Assembly (NCBI GenBank): GCA_937863995.1
Contig: CALMIK010000046.1
Location: 62,001 to 126,000 of the forward strand
From: an uncultured Chelatococcus sp.
GTDB lineage: Bacteria; Pseudomonadota; Alphaproteobacteria; Rhizobiales; Beijerinckiaceae
Reading direction: 5' to 3'
DNA: 64,000 bases
The notes beneath the pieces are model-generated. The model did not search any database, was not told where the DNA came from, and saw only the letters and a list, made by a program, of their open reading frames with translations. A program made the translations under genes and the position numbers. Every line of letters begins with the position of its first letter. Position 1 is the stretch's first letter. Shown here piece after piece: positions 1 to 8,460 of the stretch.

Positions 1-245
1 TCGCCGGGCTTGTAATCGTCGATCATGTTGATCGCCCGGTCGAAGGTCAGCCCGGCATACCAGGTCGCGCCCAGATCCATCGGCACCGCGAAGGTCTCGC
101 CCTTGCGGTTGATCAGCATCACCGTGAAATCCTCGGTTTCCTTCACGAAGGCCGAATGAGCGGTGCGCTGGAGGGTATAGCCCATGTTCTCGGCGGCGGC
201 ACGGGCGTGGTTGGCCAGAACCTGAAGGTTCATGCGGTCGAACAT
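1..245 (-). CDS. hyuB: Hydantoinase B/oxoprolinase family subunit, N-terminal part only
   Basis: The minus-strand frame opens MFDRMNLQVLANHARAAAEN and runs off the window edge after about 81 residues. The stretch with ETEDFTV and a PMDLGATWYAG-like segment fits the N-terminus of the hydantoinase B/5-oxoprolinase family, the large partner of HyuA in ATP-dependent cleavage of hydantoins, 5-oxoproline or related lactams. The ATG lies 4 bp after the hyuA stop, so the two are almost certainly one operon. Substrate cannot be told from this fragment. Confidence 0.85.
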   Translation of the reverse strand, partial: MFDRMNLQVLANHARAAAENMGYTLQRTAHSAFVKETEDFTVMLINRKGETFAVPMDLGATWYAGLTFDRAINMIDDYKPG

Positions 246-249
246 CGGT

Positions 250-2328
250 TTACTCCGCAAATCTCAGATGAAGGTTGAGGTGACGATCGACGCTGGCCCG
301 GGCGCCCTTGGGCACCACGAAGGTCGTGTCTTCCTGCGCCACGATGGCGGGGCCGCTGAATTCTGCGCCGGGCTGCAGGTCCTCGCGCTGATAAAGGCCG
401 ATGGTCTCGACCGCCTGCCCGGTGAAGACGGGAACCTGACGCGCCGGCTCGACGGTGGCGGTCACTTCGGGCGCTTCCGGGAAGTGCAGCACGGGTCCCG
501 CGCCGATGGCCGACAGCCGCAGGTTCACGAGTTCGATCTCGCCCTCGGCATCGTGGAAATCGTAGATGCGGTCATGCATCTCATGGAAGGCCGTGGCGAT
601 GGCCGCCAGGTCCGCGCGCGCGATCCAGGCTGCGTCGAGCGGCACCTCGATTTCATAGCTCTGGCCGAAGTAGCGCATGTCGGCCGAGAAGCGAAGGTCG
701 GCGGCGCCCTTGTGGCCCTGCGCCACCAGCCAGTCGCGGCCCTCGCCCCCCAGCGTCTCGACCGTGCCGGCCAGGCCAGCGACGGTCCTGGGCACGAGCG
801 GGGCAAAGACCGTGCGGACGAAATCGCCGCGCAGATCGGCGACCAGCCCGCCAAGCGCGGAAACCACCCCCGGCCGGCGCGGGGCCATGACCTGCTTCAT
901 GCCCATTTCCTGCGCCAGCATCGCGCCCAGCATCGGCCCGCCGCCGCCGAAGGGCATCAGCACGAAGTCGCGCAGGTCGACGCCCGCGCGCGAGGTCAGC
1001 TTCTCGACCTCGACGAACATCTCGGAGATCGCGATCTCCACGATGGCATGCGCCGTTTCCTGCACCGGGCGCCCGAGACGCTCCGCCAGCCGCCCCACCG
1101 CCGCGCGCGCCAGATCGACGTCCATCTGCAACTGTCCATAGGCCATCTGGCTGTGGCCCAGCCAGCCGCAGACCACCATGGCGTCGGTCACCGTCGCCTG
1201 CACGCCGCCGCGGCCATAGCATGCCGGCCCCGGCGTCGAACCCGCGGATTCGGGCCCGACCCGCAGCACCCCGCGCTCGTCGACCTGGGCGATCGAGCCG
1301 CCGCCGATGCCGATGGAGCTGACCGAAACGGAAGGAATGTAGAGCGGGAACTCCCCGATCAGCTCGCCTGTGCCGAACTGCGCCTCGCCATCGATGATCA
1401 GCGCGAAATCCGCCGACGTGCCGCCGATGTCGAGCGTGAGCACGCGATTTTCGCCTGCCTGCCGCGCCAGCCAGGCCGCCCCGATCACGCCCGACGCCGT
1501 GCCCGACAGCAGCATGTTCACGCAGGATCGCTTGCCTTCGACGGCGTTCATCAGCCCGCCGTTCGATTTGGTCAGCATCGGCTTCGCGGGCACGCCGAGG
1601 CTCGCCAGATTCCCTTCGAGCGCCGTGAGATAGGCGCTGACGCGCGGATGCACGTAGCCGTTCAGAATGGCCGTGGTGGTGCGTTCATATTCGCGGATCA
1701 CCGGCCAGACCTCGGAAGAGGTAAAGACAAAAAGATCGGGAGCGAGCCTGGCGATCTCGTCCTTGACGGCGTTTTCCTGCGCCCCGTCGCGCCAGGAATG
1801 CAGGAAGGAAACGATGATGCCGCTGGCTCCGCGCGCCTTGGCCAAGGCAACCGCCCCGGCGACCGCCGTCATGTCCGGCGCCACGGTTTCGGTGCCGTCG
1901 GCCCGCATGCGCGCCGGAATACCGAAGACGCGGTCGCGCGGCACCAACTGATCGGGGCGCGAGCAGAACAGCGAGTAGACGTTCGGCATCCGCAAGCGGG
2001 CAAGCTCGATCACATCCTCGAAGCCCGCATTGGTGATCAGCGCCAGATCCACGCCGCGCCGCTGGATGATCGTGTTGATCCCCACCGTGGTGCCATGCAC
2101 GAAACGCGTGACGGCGGTGGGATCGAGCCCCTCGCGTTCGGCGAGCAGCCGCAGCCCGGTCAACAACTCCGCGCCCGGATCGTCCGGCGTGGTCAGCACC
2201 TTGAGCGAGGCAACGCGGCCTGACTGCGTCTCCAGTGCGCAGAAATCAATAAACGTTCCGCCGATATCGACGCCGACTTTCCAATCCGCCGTTCCGCTGC
2301 CGGTTCCCGAGGCGATGGTGCCATCCAT
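250..2328 (-). CDS. hyuA: Hydantoinase A/oxoprolinase family ATPase subunit
   Basis: A 692-residue protein of the HyuA/N-methylhydantoinase A/acetone carboxylase beta superfamily. An ASKHA-type phosphate loop, VGVDIGGTF, lies near residue 20. A second nucleotide-binding loop, LTLDIGGTSADF, is near residue 300 and is followed by the family's Gly-rich GIGGGSIAQVDERG segment. These enzymes use ATP to open a cyclic amide or drive a carboxylation together with HyuB. I chose the ATG at 2328, after an AAGGG-like ribosome site, because the family alignment begins there; the frame stays open to 2469 but that extension looks non-coding. It is divergent from a DAO-type oxidase. Substrate unknown (hydantoin, 5-oxoproline or similar). 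Confidence 0.88.
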   Translation of the reverse strand: MDGTIASGTGSGTADWKVGVDIGGTFIDFCALETQSGRVASLKVLTTPDDPGAELLTGLRLLAEREGLDPTAVTRFVHGTTVGINTIIQRRGVDLALITNAGFEDVIELARLRMPNVYSLFCSRPDQLVPRDRVFGIPARMRADGTETVAPDMTAVAGAVALAKARGASGIIVSFLHSWRDGAQENAVKDEIARLAPDLFVFTSSEVWPVIREYERTTTAILNGYVHPRVSAYLTALEGNLASLGVPAKPMLTKSNGGLMNAVEGKRSCVNMLLSGTASGVIGAAWLARQAGENRVLTLDIGGTSADFALIIDGEAQFGTGELIGEFPLYIPSVSVSSIGIGGGSIAQVDERGVLRVGPESAGSTPGPACYGRGGVQATVTDAMVVCGWLGHSQMAYGQLQMDVDLARAAVGRLAERLGRPVQETAHAIVEIAISEMFVEVEKLTSRAGVDLRDFVLMPFGGGGPMLGAMLAQEMGMKQVMAPRRPGVVSALGGLVADLRGDFVRTVFAPLVPRTVAGLAGTVETLGGEGRDWLVAQGHKGAADLRFSADMRYFGQSYEIEVPLDAAWIARADLAAIATAFHEMHDRIYDFHDAEGEIELVNLRLSAIGAGPVLHFPEAPEVTATVEPARQVPVFTGQAVETIGLYQREDLQPGAEFSGPAIVAQEDTTFVVPKGARASVDRHLNLHLRFAE

Positions 2329-2416
2329 TTCGAACCCTTTCTTGCTGATTGCAGAAAAGTGGCACGGCAGCGCGCGGAGGGTCCAAGTTGCGTTTGGCGT
2401 CCTGGCATAGGCTTGG

Positions 2417-2456
2417 CTTATGAAATTCGGGCTGCGCTTATGAAACTCGGGCTGCG
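2417..2456. promoter_or_regulatory. Two adjacent 20-bp direct repeats in the hyuA/oxidase divergent promoter region
   Basis: Two copies of CTTATGAAAYTCGGGCTGCG stand head to tail (2417-2436 and 2437-2456) and differ by one base. A 20-bp period is about two helical turns, so a regulator could bind both on the same DNA face. They lie in the 241-bp gap between the divergent hyuA and oxidase starts. The rest of the gap shows nothing I can name. Function is inferred. Confidence 0.5.
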
Positions 2457-2569
2457 GGAACCGCGCCATAGGCGCATCTTATGGGGAGGGCGCGATCCCG
2501 AATTTGACCCGCCTGCGACGCCGGCTCAGGCTGCGGACATAATATGGAGCCAGCTTGGCAGGGAATGGC

Positions 2570-3694
2570 ATGGATGTCATCGTGATCGGCGGCGGGCTGA
2601 TGGGCACCGCCGCGACTTTCTTCCTCGCCAGGCGCGGCTTGCGCGTGACGCTTGTCGAGCGCAACCGCGTGGGCACCGGGGCGACGGTCGCGTCGTTCGG
2701 CAACATTCGCCGCACGGGGCGCTATCTGCGGCAATTGCCCCTCGCCCACCGCTCCCGCGCGCTCTGGGGCGAGGCCGAGCGTTTGCTGGGCCGCGACGTG
2801 GAATTCCGCGCCACCGGCCATCTGCGGCTCGTGTTCGAGCAGGCAGCGCTGGCCGACATGCGCGCCTTCATCGAGGCCGCCCGCCCCTGGGGCTTCGCCC
2901 CGGAGGAGCTGTCGCAGCAGGAGATCCAGGCGAAATTCCCCGGCCTCGGCCCGGGCGCGATCGGCGCCTCGTGGGCGCCCGAGGACGGATGCGGCAATCC
3001 GCGCCTGATCAGCCCGGCCTTCGCCGATGCCGCCGGCAGGCTGGGCGCAACCATACTGGAGGATTGCGCGGTGCAGGATCTGTCCGCGACCGGCGCGGGC
3101 TTCAGGGTAACCACCAGCAAGGGCGTGTTCGAGGCCGGACGGGTGCTGAACACCGCCGGTGCGTGGGGCGCGCGGCTGGCCGCCCGCTTCGGCGAGAACG
3201 TGCCGCTGGAGGCCTGGGGTCCGCAGATGGGCGTGACAGAGCCCCTGCCGCATCGCATCCTGCCAGTGGTCGGCATGTGGGCGCACGGCAAACCCGACAG
3301 CTACCTGCGGCAGGTCGAACGCGGCAACATCGTCTTCGGCGGCGGGGTGGTGCGCAACAGGGTGGATCTCGACAGCGGTCACGCCACGGTCGTGCCCGGC
3401 CGCCTGCCGGATCAATTACGCGGACTGCTGCGGCTCATGCCGGCGCTGGCCGACGTATCGGTGATCCGCACCTGGTCGGGCTGCGAGGGCTACGTCGCCG
3501 ACGGCCTGCCGGTGATGGGAGAATCGGGCACGACACCCGGCCTGTTCCACGCCTTCGGCTTCAGCGGGCACGGCTTCCAGCTGGGACCTGGCGTGGGCGA
3601 CGTCATGGCCGAGCTGATCGCGACAGGCGCGTGCGACACGCCGCTGGAGGACTTTCACATCGATCGCTTCGCGGGGAACACGCTCCAGAATTAA
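2570..3694 (+). CDS. FAD-dependent amine/amino-acid oxidase (DAO family)
   Basis: A 374-residue flavoenzyme of the DAO/glycine-oxidase family. The N-terminus MDVIVIGGGLMGTAATFF is the dinucleotide (ADP of FAD) binding fold, followed by an acidic residue at the end of the second strand (LVER). The C-terminal GFSGHGFQLGPGVG segment is the usual FAD-contacting closing motif. Such enzymes oxidise a secondary or primary amine next to a carboxylate. The ATG at 2570 is preceded by AGGGA; an in-frame TTG at 2555 is less likely. It is divergent from hyuA, and its 3' end overlaps the convergent MFS gene by 4 bp. It may oxidise an N-substituted amino acid released by the HyuAB enzyme, but that is inference. 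Confidence 0.82.
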   Translation: MDVIVIGGGLMGTAATFFLARRGLRVTLVERNRVGTGATVASFGNIRRTGRYLRQLPLAHRSRALWGEAERLLGRDVEFRATGHLRLVFEQAALADMRAFIEAARPWGFAPEELSQQEIQAKFPGLGPGAIGASWAPEDGCGNPRLISPAFADAAGRLGATILEDCAVQDLSATGAGFRVTTSKGVFEAGRVLNTAGAWGARLAARFGENVPLEAWGPQMGVTEPLPHRILPVVGMWAHGKPDSYLRQVERGNIVFGGGVVRNRVDLDSGHATVVPGRLPDQLRGLLRLMPALADVSVIRTWSGCEGYVADGLPVMGESGTTPGLFHAFGFSGHGFQLGPGVGDVMAELIATGACDTPLEDFHIDRFAGNTLQN

Positions 3695-4923
3695 TGCCGC
3701 GGCCCCACCTCCGGCGGCGCATCCGTGGGAACGCGGCCGGGCGACGTCTTTTTGGCGATACGGTATCCCAGAAAAACCAGCATCAGCACCGATAGCCCGA
3801 GGATGTAGGTAAGCAGGCCGTTCGGCCCCATAAACTGCATCAACGCGCTGGCCAGCAGCGGCCCGGCGCTGGCGCCAGCCGCCCACAGGAAAAGCAGCCC
3901 GGCGGAAAGCGACACCGCCTGGTCTCGCCCGATATGCCGATAGGCGTGGATGACCGAAACCGAATAGATCGGCATGCTGCCCGCCCCGACCAGCATGAAC
4001 AGGGCTATCATCAGCCATTGCAGGTAAGGCCCGGCATCGTGGACGGCCCACAGCATGGCGGCGGATGCCGCGCAGGCGAGGCCAACGGCGGTGAGCATGA
4101 TATTGCGCGTGTCCACCCGGTCGGCAAACAGGCCCATCGGCCATTGCATCACCAGCGCCCCGAACTGAGACGCCGCTGCGAGCAGGATGGCGTCCGCCCT
4201 GCCCAGCCCGATCATGATGCCGTAGGCGGGCGCGACATAGGTCAGCGCCCCGCTGACGAGGCCCACGTAAAGGCACCCGCCCACGGCGGTCGGCGCATCG
4301 CGCCACAGCGCGCCGAGATTGACGGAAACGAGCGGCGGCGTATCGGGGCTGCGTGCTTTCGTCAGCGCCACGGGAATGAGCGCCAGCGAGAAGGCCACGC
4401 TCACCAGCATGAACATGCTCTCCATCCGCAGGGCCAGATAGCCGACGGCCACCTGCGACAGAATCAACACCAGCCGGTTCATCGTCTGGTAAAGGCCGAA
4501 CACGCGCCCGCGTCGGGCGGGCTCCACCTGGCCGCCGATCCAGCTTTCGATGCAGACGATATGGCCTGCGGCCGCCACCCCCATCACAAACCGCGACACG
4601 CCCCAAAAATCGACGGGCGTGAGCGCCAGGCTCACCGCCAGCGCCGCCTGCACGGCCGCGAAGACCGCGAAGGCGCGGATGTGCCCCACACGGCGGATCA
4701 GCGCGGGAATGGTGAAGCAGCCGACCAGAAAGCCCGCGGAGTAACTCGCTCCCACGAGGCCGATCATGACGGGCGCATGTTCCGCCAGCGCCATGTAGAG
4801 CGGCACATACGTATGAAGGGCGGTGCCGGCCACCTGCAATATCAGCGCGCCGGTGATGATCGGCGTGAGCGCCTCCATTCCCTGCGGATAGCGGGAGGCA
4901 GTCGTCGGAGCTGCACTGGTCAT
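3691..4923 (-). CDS. MFS transporter (YcaD-like)
   Basis: A 410-residue integral membrane protein with about 12 hydrophobic segments and a central charged loop. Features typical of the major facilitator superfamily include GLVGASYSAGFLVGC near segment 2 and the basic RRGRVFGLYQTMNR motif after segment 5. The overall pattern resembles the YcaD-like branch of small-molecule exporters. The start used is the ATG of MTSAAPTT; another ATG lies 7 codons upstream at 4944. It is convergent with the oxidase, so not in that operon. Substrate unknown. Confidence 0.8.
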   Translation of the reverse strand: MTSAAPTTASRYPQGMEALTPIITGALILQVAGTALHTYVPLYMALAEHAPVMIGLVGASYSAGFLVGCFTIPALIRRVGHIRAFAVFAAVQAALAVSLALTPVDFWGVSRFVMGVAAAGHIVCIESWIGGQVEPARRGRVFGLYQTMNRLVLILSQVAVGYLALRMESMFMLVSVAFSLALIPVALTKARSPDTPPLVSVNLGALWRDAPTAVGGCLYVGLVSGALTYVAPAYGIMIGLGRADAILLAAASQFGALVMQWPMGLFADRVDTRNIMLTAVGLACAASAAMLWAVHDAGPYLQWLMIALFMLVGAGSMPIYSVSVIHAYRHIGRDQAVSLSAGLLFLWAAGASAGPLLASALMQFMGPNGLLTYILGLSVLMLVFLGYRIAKKTSPGRVPTDAPPEVGPRH

Positions 4924-5060
4924 GGCCGCACCGGGGCGCGACAAGTGCTGCCGGAAGAAACTGCTGCGAATTGACCCTGTGCTAAGAATTGATCCTGCCC
5001 AACCACGTTCCCGCCCTCGTTATCCGCCGCGCCCGGCTGACGGGCATGGGCGTTTTTTTG

Positions 5061-5112
5061 CCTGGAGCATTTTCCGATCAGGTGGAATCATCCGATCGGA
5101 AAGCGCTCCAGG
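5061..5112. repeat. Intergenic palindromic repeat of a Rhizobiales-type family
   Basis: A 52-bp imperfect palindrome. Outer arms CCTGGAGC and GCTCCAGG are perfect, and inner arms TTTCCGATC and GATCGGAAA flank a GGTGGAATCATCC core. From memory this sequence type occurs in many intergenic copies in Rhizobiales genomes. It lies in the gap between the Pot-like ABC operon and the MFS gene, where the transcript would fold into a long hairpin. The rest of the gap 4924-5319 holds only this and the next repeat. Confidence 0.7.
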
Positions 5113-5236
5113 GTGAGTGATGGCACGGAAGCCCCTAAATTTGTCTCCAATATCGACGGCACGATGAGCACAATATGCTTGTTCCGTCGATACGCGGTGC
5201 TTCCAGCCTGCGGTCCGGGCGTTGCGCGCCGGTTTG

Positions 5237-5288
5237 AAAGCATTTCGGCGTTTCGCCGAAACGCGCCGTTGAAACGCAAAAATGCTTT
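5237..5288. repeat. Second intergenic palindromic repeat, same family as 56704-56746
   Basis: Outer arms AAAGCATTT and AAATGCTTT enclose nested arms rich in CGTTTCG/CGAAACG. Read on the minus strand it matches the element at 56704-56746, except for about a dozen extra bases in the centre here. Presence of the same family in two distant intergenic regions marks a dispersed repeat. Confidence 0.65.
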
Positions 5289-5319
5289 ATCTGCCTGATT
5301 GGGAGTCGCTTGCGTGCGC

Positions 5320-6414
5320 TCAGCCCACCTCGCGATTGGCGGGCACGACGATCGTATCCTCGACGTGCAGCTTCAGGCGGACCGTTTCGCCCGGCTGCGG
5401 CAGCGTCAGGTGATTGTAGCGATGGCTCGGGATGCGAAAGCCGATCTCCGTGCCGCCCGCGAGTTCGAGCGACGCCTTCAGGCTTTCGCCCTGAAACACC
5501 AGGTCCCGCACCGTTCCCTGAATGTAATTGCTGTCGGCCTCCGTCTCCGCCGCGCTGCAAGGCAGCAGCGTTTCCGACTGGATGGCGATGAAGATGTCTT
5601 GCGCCTGCGCCACGTCGCTTGCGGTGTTCAGCACGACATCGCCAAGCGCCACCTGACGCGCGCCGAGCCGCTTGACAGGCACCAGCGTGGATTCCCCGAC
5701 GAAGCTGGCCACGAAGTGATCGACCGGCGACGAATAAAGCGTGCGCGGCTCATCGATCTGCACGATCCTGCCGTTGCTCATCACGGCGACCCGGTCCGAC
5801 ATGGTCAGCGCCTCGCGCTGGTCGTGGGTGACGTAAACGATCGTCGCCCCGAGCCGGGCGTGCAGGTTGCGCAGTTCCATCTGCATCGTCTCGCGCAGGT
5901 TCTTGTCCAGCGCGGACAGGGGCTCGTCCATGAGGATGAGACGCGGCTGGAAAACGATGGCGCGGGCGAGCGCGACGCGCTGGCGCTGCCCTCCCGAGAG
6001 CTTCGAGATCGCCCGTTCGCCATAGCCGCCCAGTTCGACCGTATCCAGCGCCTTTTCCACCAGCGCCTTGCATTCCGCGCCGGAGATATTGCGCGCCCGC
6101 AGCGGGAAAGCGATGTTCTCCGCCACGCTGAGATGCGGAAACAGCGCATAGCTCTGGAACACGACGCCGATGTCGCGCTTCTGCGGCGGGAGCAGCGTCA
6201 CATCGTTGTTGCCGAAGAATACCCGGCCGGAGGTGGGCCGCGCAAAGCCGCCGATGATCTGCAGCATCGTCGTCTTGCCGGAACCGGAGGGACCGAGGAT
6301 GGACACGAATTCGCCTGCCCGGATATCCAGAGACACCCCCCGGAGCGCCTGGAAATTGCCGTAGGTCTTGACCAGATTCTGGATGGATACCGAAACAAAA
6401 TTGGATGAAGTCAT
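5320..6414 (-). CDS. potA: ABC transporter ATPase, spermidine/putrescine (PotA) type
   Basis: A 364-residue ATPase. Walker A GPSGSGKTTM is near residue 42, the signature LSGGQRQR is mid-domain, and Walker B is LILMDEPLSALD. A C-terminal regulatory (TOBE-type) domain of about 120 residues follows, which is the PotA/FbpC layout. It energises uptake through the two permeases encoded just upstream (6450-7235 and 7248-8123). The ATG at 6414 has a GGAG site 8 nt upstream. It is the last gene of a four-gene operon (solute-binding protein, two permeases, ATPase). Polyamine or a related organic cation is the likely substrate class, by family only. Confidence 0.85.
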   Translation of the reverse strand: MTSSNFVSVSIQNLVKTYGNFQALRGVSLDIRAGEFVSILGPSGSGKTTMLQIIGGFARPTSGRVFFGNNDVTLLPPQKRDIGVVFQSYALFPHLSVAENIAFPLRARNISGAECKALVEKALDTVELGGYGERAISKLSGGQRQRVALARAIVFQPRLILMDEPLSALDKNLRETMQMELRNLHARLGATIVYVTHDQREALTMSDRVAVMSNGRIVQIDEPRTLYSSPVDHFVASFVGESTLVPVKRLGARQVALGDVVLNTASDVAQAQDIFIAIQSETLLPCSAAETEADSNYIQGTVRDLVFQGESLKASLELAGGTEIGFRIPSHRYNHLTLPQPGETVRLKLHVEDTIVVPANREVG

Positions 6415-6449
6415 GAAAGGCTCCGATTGGCGGGATTGGAACCGCGGCG

Positions 6450-7235
6450 TCAGCCGGCGTTCGTCTTCCTGCCGCGTAGACCGGCCAGAATGACCAGGGC
6501 GAAGGAGGCGGTGACCAGGACGGAGCTTATCGATGCAATCGTCGGGTCGATCTCGTTCCTCAGGCTCATGAACATGCGGCGCGGCAGGGTTTGATTTTCA
6601 CCGCCGGCGATGAAAAGCGACACCACCGTTTCGTCGAGCGCGCCGATGAAAGCGAACAGCGCGCCCGTGATGACGGAGGGCCTGATCTGCGGCAACGTCA
6701 CTTTCATGAAAGCGGTGAACCGGTTCACGCCAAGGCTTCTCGCCACGTCTTCCTGGTTCATGTCGAAGGACCGGAGACCCGCCAGGACGGCGATGAAGAC
6801 ATACGGCACGTTCATCATCGCATAGGCGAAGACGAGCCCGGTCTTGGTCGCGACGAGGCCGATCTGCGCGTAGACCATATAAATGCCCGCCGCCAGAATG
6901 ATGACCGGCACCATCACCGGCGTCAGCAACAGCAGTTGCAGGCGCCGGATAAACTTCGACTGGGACACGTTGGCCGCGTAGGCCGCCGCGGTGCCGATGG
7001 GAACGGTGACGACGGTGGTGATCGCCGCCAGCATGATGCTGGTCCATGTGGCGTCCATCCAGTCGCGGTTGCCGAAGTAAGCCTCGTACCATCGCAGGGA
7101 AAAGCCCGGCGGCGGGAAGGTCAGAAACCGCGAGTCCGAAAACGACATGATCACGACGATGACGATCGGCAGGATCATGAACGCCAAGATGAGCGCCGTC
7201 ACGATCCATAGAAGGGAGCGTATCCAGGATGTCAT
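6450..7235 (-). CDS. potC: ABC transporter permease, PotC type
   Basis: A 261-residue inner-membrane protein with about six hydrophobic segments. The cytoplasmic coupling loop is visible as VARSLGVNRFTAFMKVTLP, followed by QIRPSVITGALFAFIGALDE, the pattern of polyamine-type binding-protein-dependent permeases. A strong ribosome site, GAGGGAGG, precedes the ATG. It starts 12 bp after the upstream permease gene ends, so the two are co-translated partners. Confidence 0.85.
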   Translation of the reverse strand: MTSWIRSLLWIVTALILAFMILPIVIVVIMSFSDSRFLTFPPPGFSLRWYEAYFGNRDWMDATWTSIMLAAITTVVTVPIGTAAAYAANVSQSKFIRRLQLLLLTPVMVPVIILAAGIYMVYAQIGLVATKTGLVFAYAMMNVPYVFIAVLAGLRSFDMNQEDVARSLGVNRFTAFMKVTLPQIRPSVITGALFAFIGALDETVVSLFIAGGENQTLPRRMFMSLRNEIDPTIASISSVLVTASFALVILAGLRGRKTNAG

Positions 7236-7247
7236 AGCCTACCTCCC

Positions 7248-8123
7248 TCAGCGCATTCCGACGACTTTCTCGACAGGCAACACGCGGTCGACTGCCCAGA
7301 AAATGAAGAAGACGATCATCAGAAGCACCATTGCGACGGCGCTGGCGGCGCCGAATTGCAGATAAAGCTCCACGTTGCGCTGCACCAACGACGACACCAT
7401 GATCGTCTTGCCGCCTCCGAGAAGCTCGGGTGTGAGATAAAAACCGAGGCACAGGATGAAGACCAGCACCGAGCCGGCGAAGATGCCGGGAAGCGACAGC
7501 GGCAGCAGCACGCGCCGGAAAACATAGAACGACCCGCCGCCAAGACTGTGGCCGGCCTGGAGAAGTTCCGACGGTATCTTCGAAATCGCCGCGTAGAGCG
7601 GGAACACCATGAAGGGGATCATGACATGCAGCATCCCGATCAGCACCGCCGTGAAGTTGTGCGACAGGGACAGCGGCTGCTCGATCACGCCAAGGTCCAG
7701 CAGCGTGGCGTTGACGATGCCCCGGCGCTGCAGGACGACAAGCCACGCATAGGTGCGCACCAGAACGCTCGTCCAGAACGGCAGCATCACGAGCGCCAGA
7801 ATGAGGGACGACAGGCCCCGGGACGTCGTCGCCGCCGCATAGGCGATGGGGAACCCCATCACGATCGACAGGAAGGTCACCAGCGCGCTGATTTTCAGCG
7901 TTTCGGCATAGGTGCGCCAGTAAATGGCCTCATCGAAAATCCTCATGTAATGGACGAGCGTAAACTTGTCGCCCTCGCTGAAGGACTGCAAGGCGAGAAG
8001 CCCGAGCGGCACGCCGAGGAATAACAGCACCAGCAGCAGCGCCGGCAGGAATAACAGCAGATAATTGCGTTGTTCGGCTCGTTCCGCTCGCGCGATAGCC
8101 TTTTCAATGAAAATGTCGGACAT
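7248..8123 (-). CDS. potB: ABC transporter permease, PotB type
   Basis: A 291-residue membrane protein. An N-terminal cytoplasmic helix rich in Arg and Glu is followed by about six membrane segments and the coupling loop LLQAGHSLGGGSFYVFRRV, the PotB-type pattern. The start chosen is the ATG of MSDIFIEKAIARAER at 8123; an alternative ATG lies 10 codons upstream. It forms the channel with the 6450-7235 product. Confidence 0.83.
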   Translation of the reverse strand: MSDIFIEKAIARAERAEQRNYLLLFLPALLLVLLFLGVPLGLLALQSFSEGDKFTLVHYMRIFDEAIYWRTYAETLKISALVTFLSIVMGFPIAYAAATTSRGLSSLILALVMLPFWTSVLVRTYAWLVVLQRRGIVNATLLDLGVIEQPLSLSHNFTAVLIGMLHVMIPFMVFPLYAAISKIPSELLQAGHSLGGGSFYVFRRVLLPLSLPGIFAGSVLVFILCLGFYLTPELLGGGKTIMVSSLVQRNVELYLQFGAASAVAMVLLMIVFFIFWAVDRVLPVEKVVGMR

Positions 8124-8354
8124 GAAGACCCGCCTCGCTTGGCTCGGGAGCACACCTCAAGCATCAAGGAACGAAATAAACCATGCAGCCTCCGGACCCT
8201 CGGGCCGGCCCGGCGTATCCTGCGCGCCCCGCGAGATATGACGGGCCGCAGGGTATCAATCCAGGAAACAGGCACCAGTTCCTGAATGCAATTCATGCAC
8301 AGGCAAACAGGCAGCACAGATGTTTATATCTGTATTCTTGCATCGCCGATATAA

Positions 8355-8389
8355 AGCACTTCTGCATATAATGCTAACGCAGAAGCGCT
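8355..8389 (-). other. Stem-loop in the gap between solute-binding protein and permease genes
   Basis: Arms AGCACTTCTGC (8355-8365) and GCAGAAGCGCT (8379-8389) pair with one mismatch around a 13-nt AT-rich loop. It sits in a 337-bp non-coding gap (8124-8460) inside the operon. Such intercistronic hairpins often protect the binding-protein mRNA or cut read-through, so the binding protein is made in excess. A smaller AT-rich palindrome, ACAGAT/ATCTGT, is at 8316-8333. No coding is seen in this gap. Confidence 0.5.
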
Positions 8390-8460
8390 CTATGCTTATA
8401 GTGTAACGCGATCTATTCACGAAACTCGGCGAAAACTCTCATTAAATACGCTTCGTCCAA

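Noticed and set aside
232-2223. Long plus-strand open frame opposite hyuA
   Set aside because: High-GC shadow of hyuA; His/Arg-rich translation without family features.
5031-5059. GC hairpin followed by seven T's, like an intrinsic terminator
   Set aside because: The T-run is on the plus strand, but both flanking genes are on the minus strand, so no known transcript would use it.
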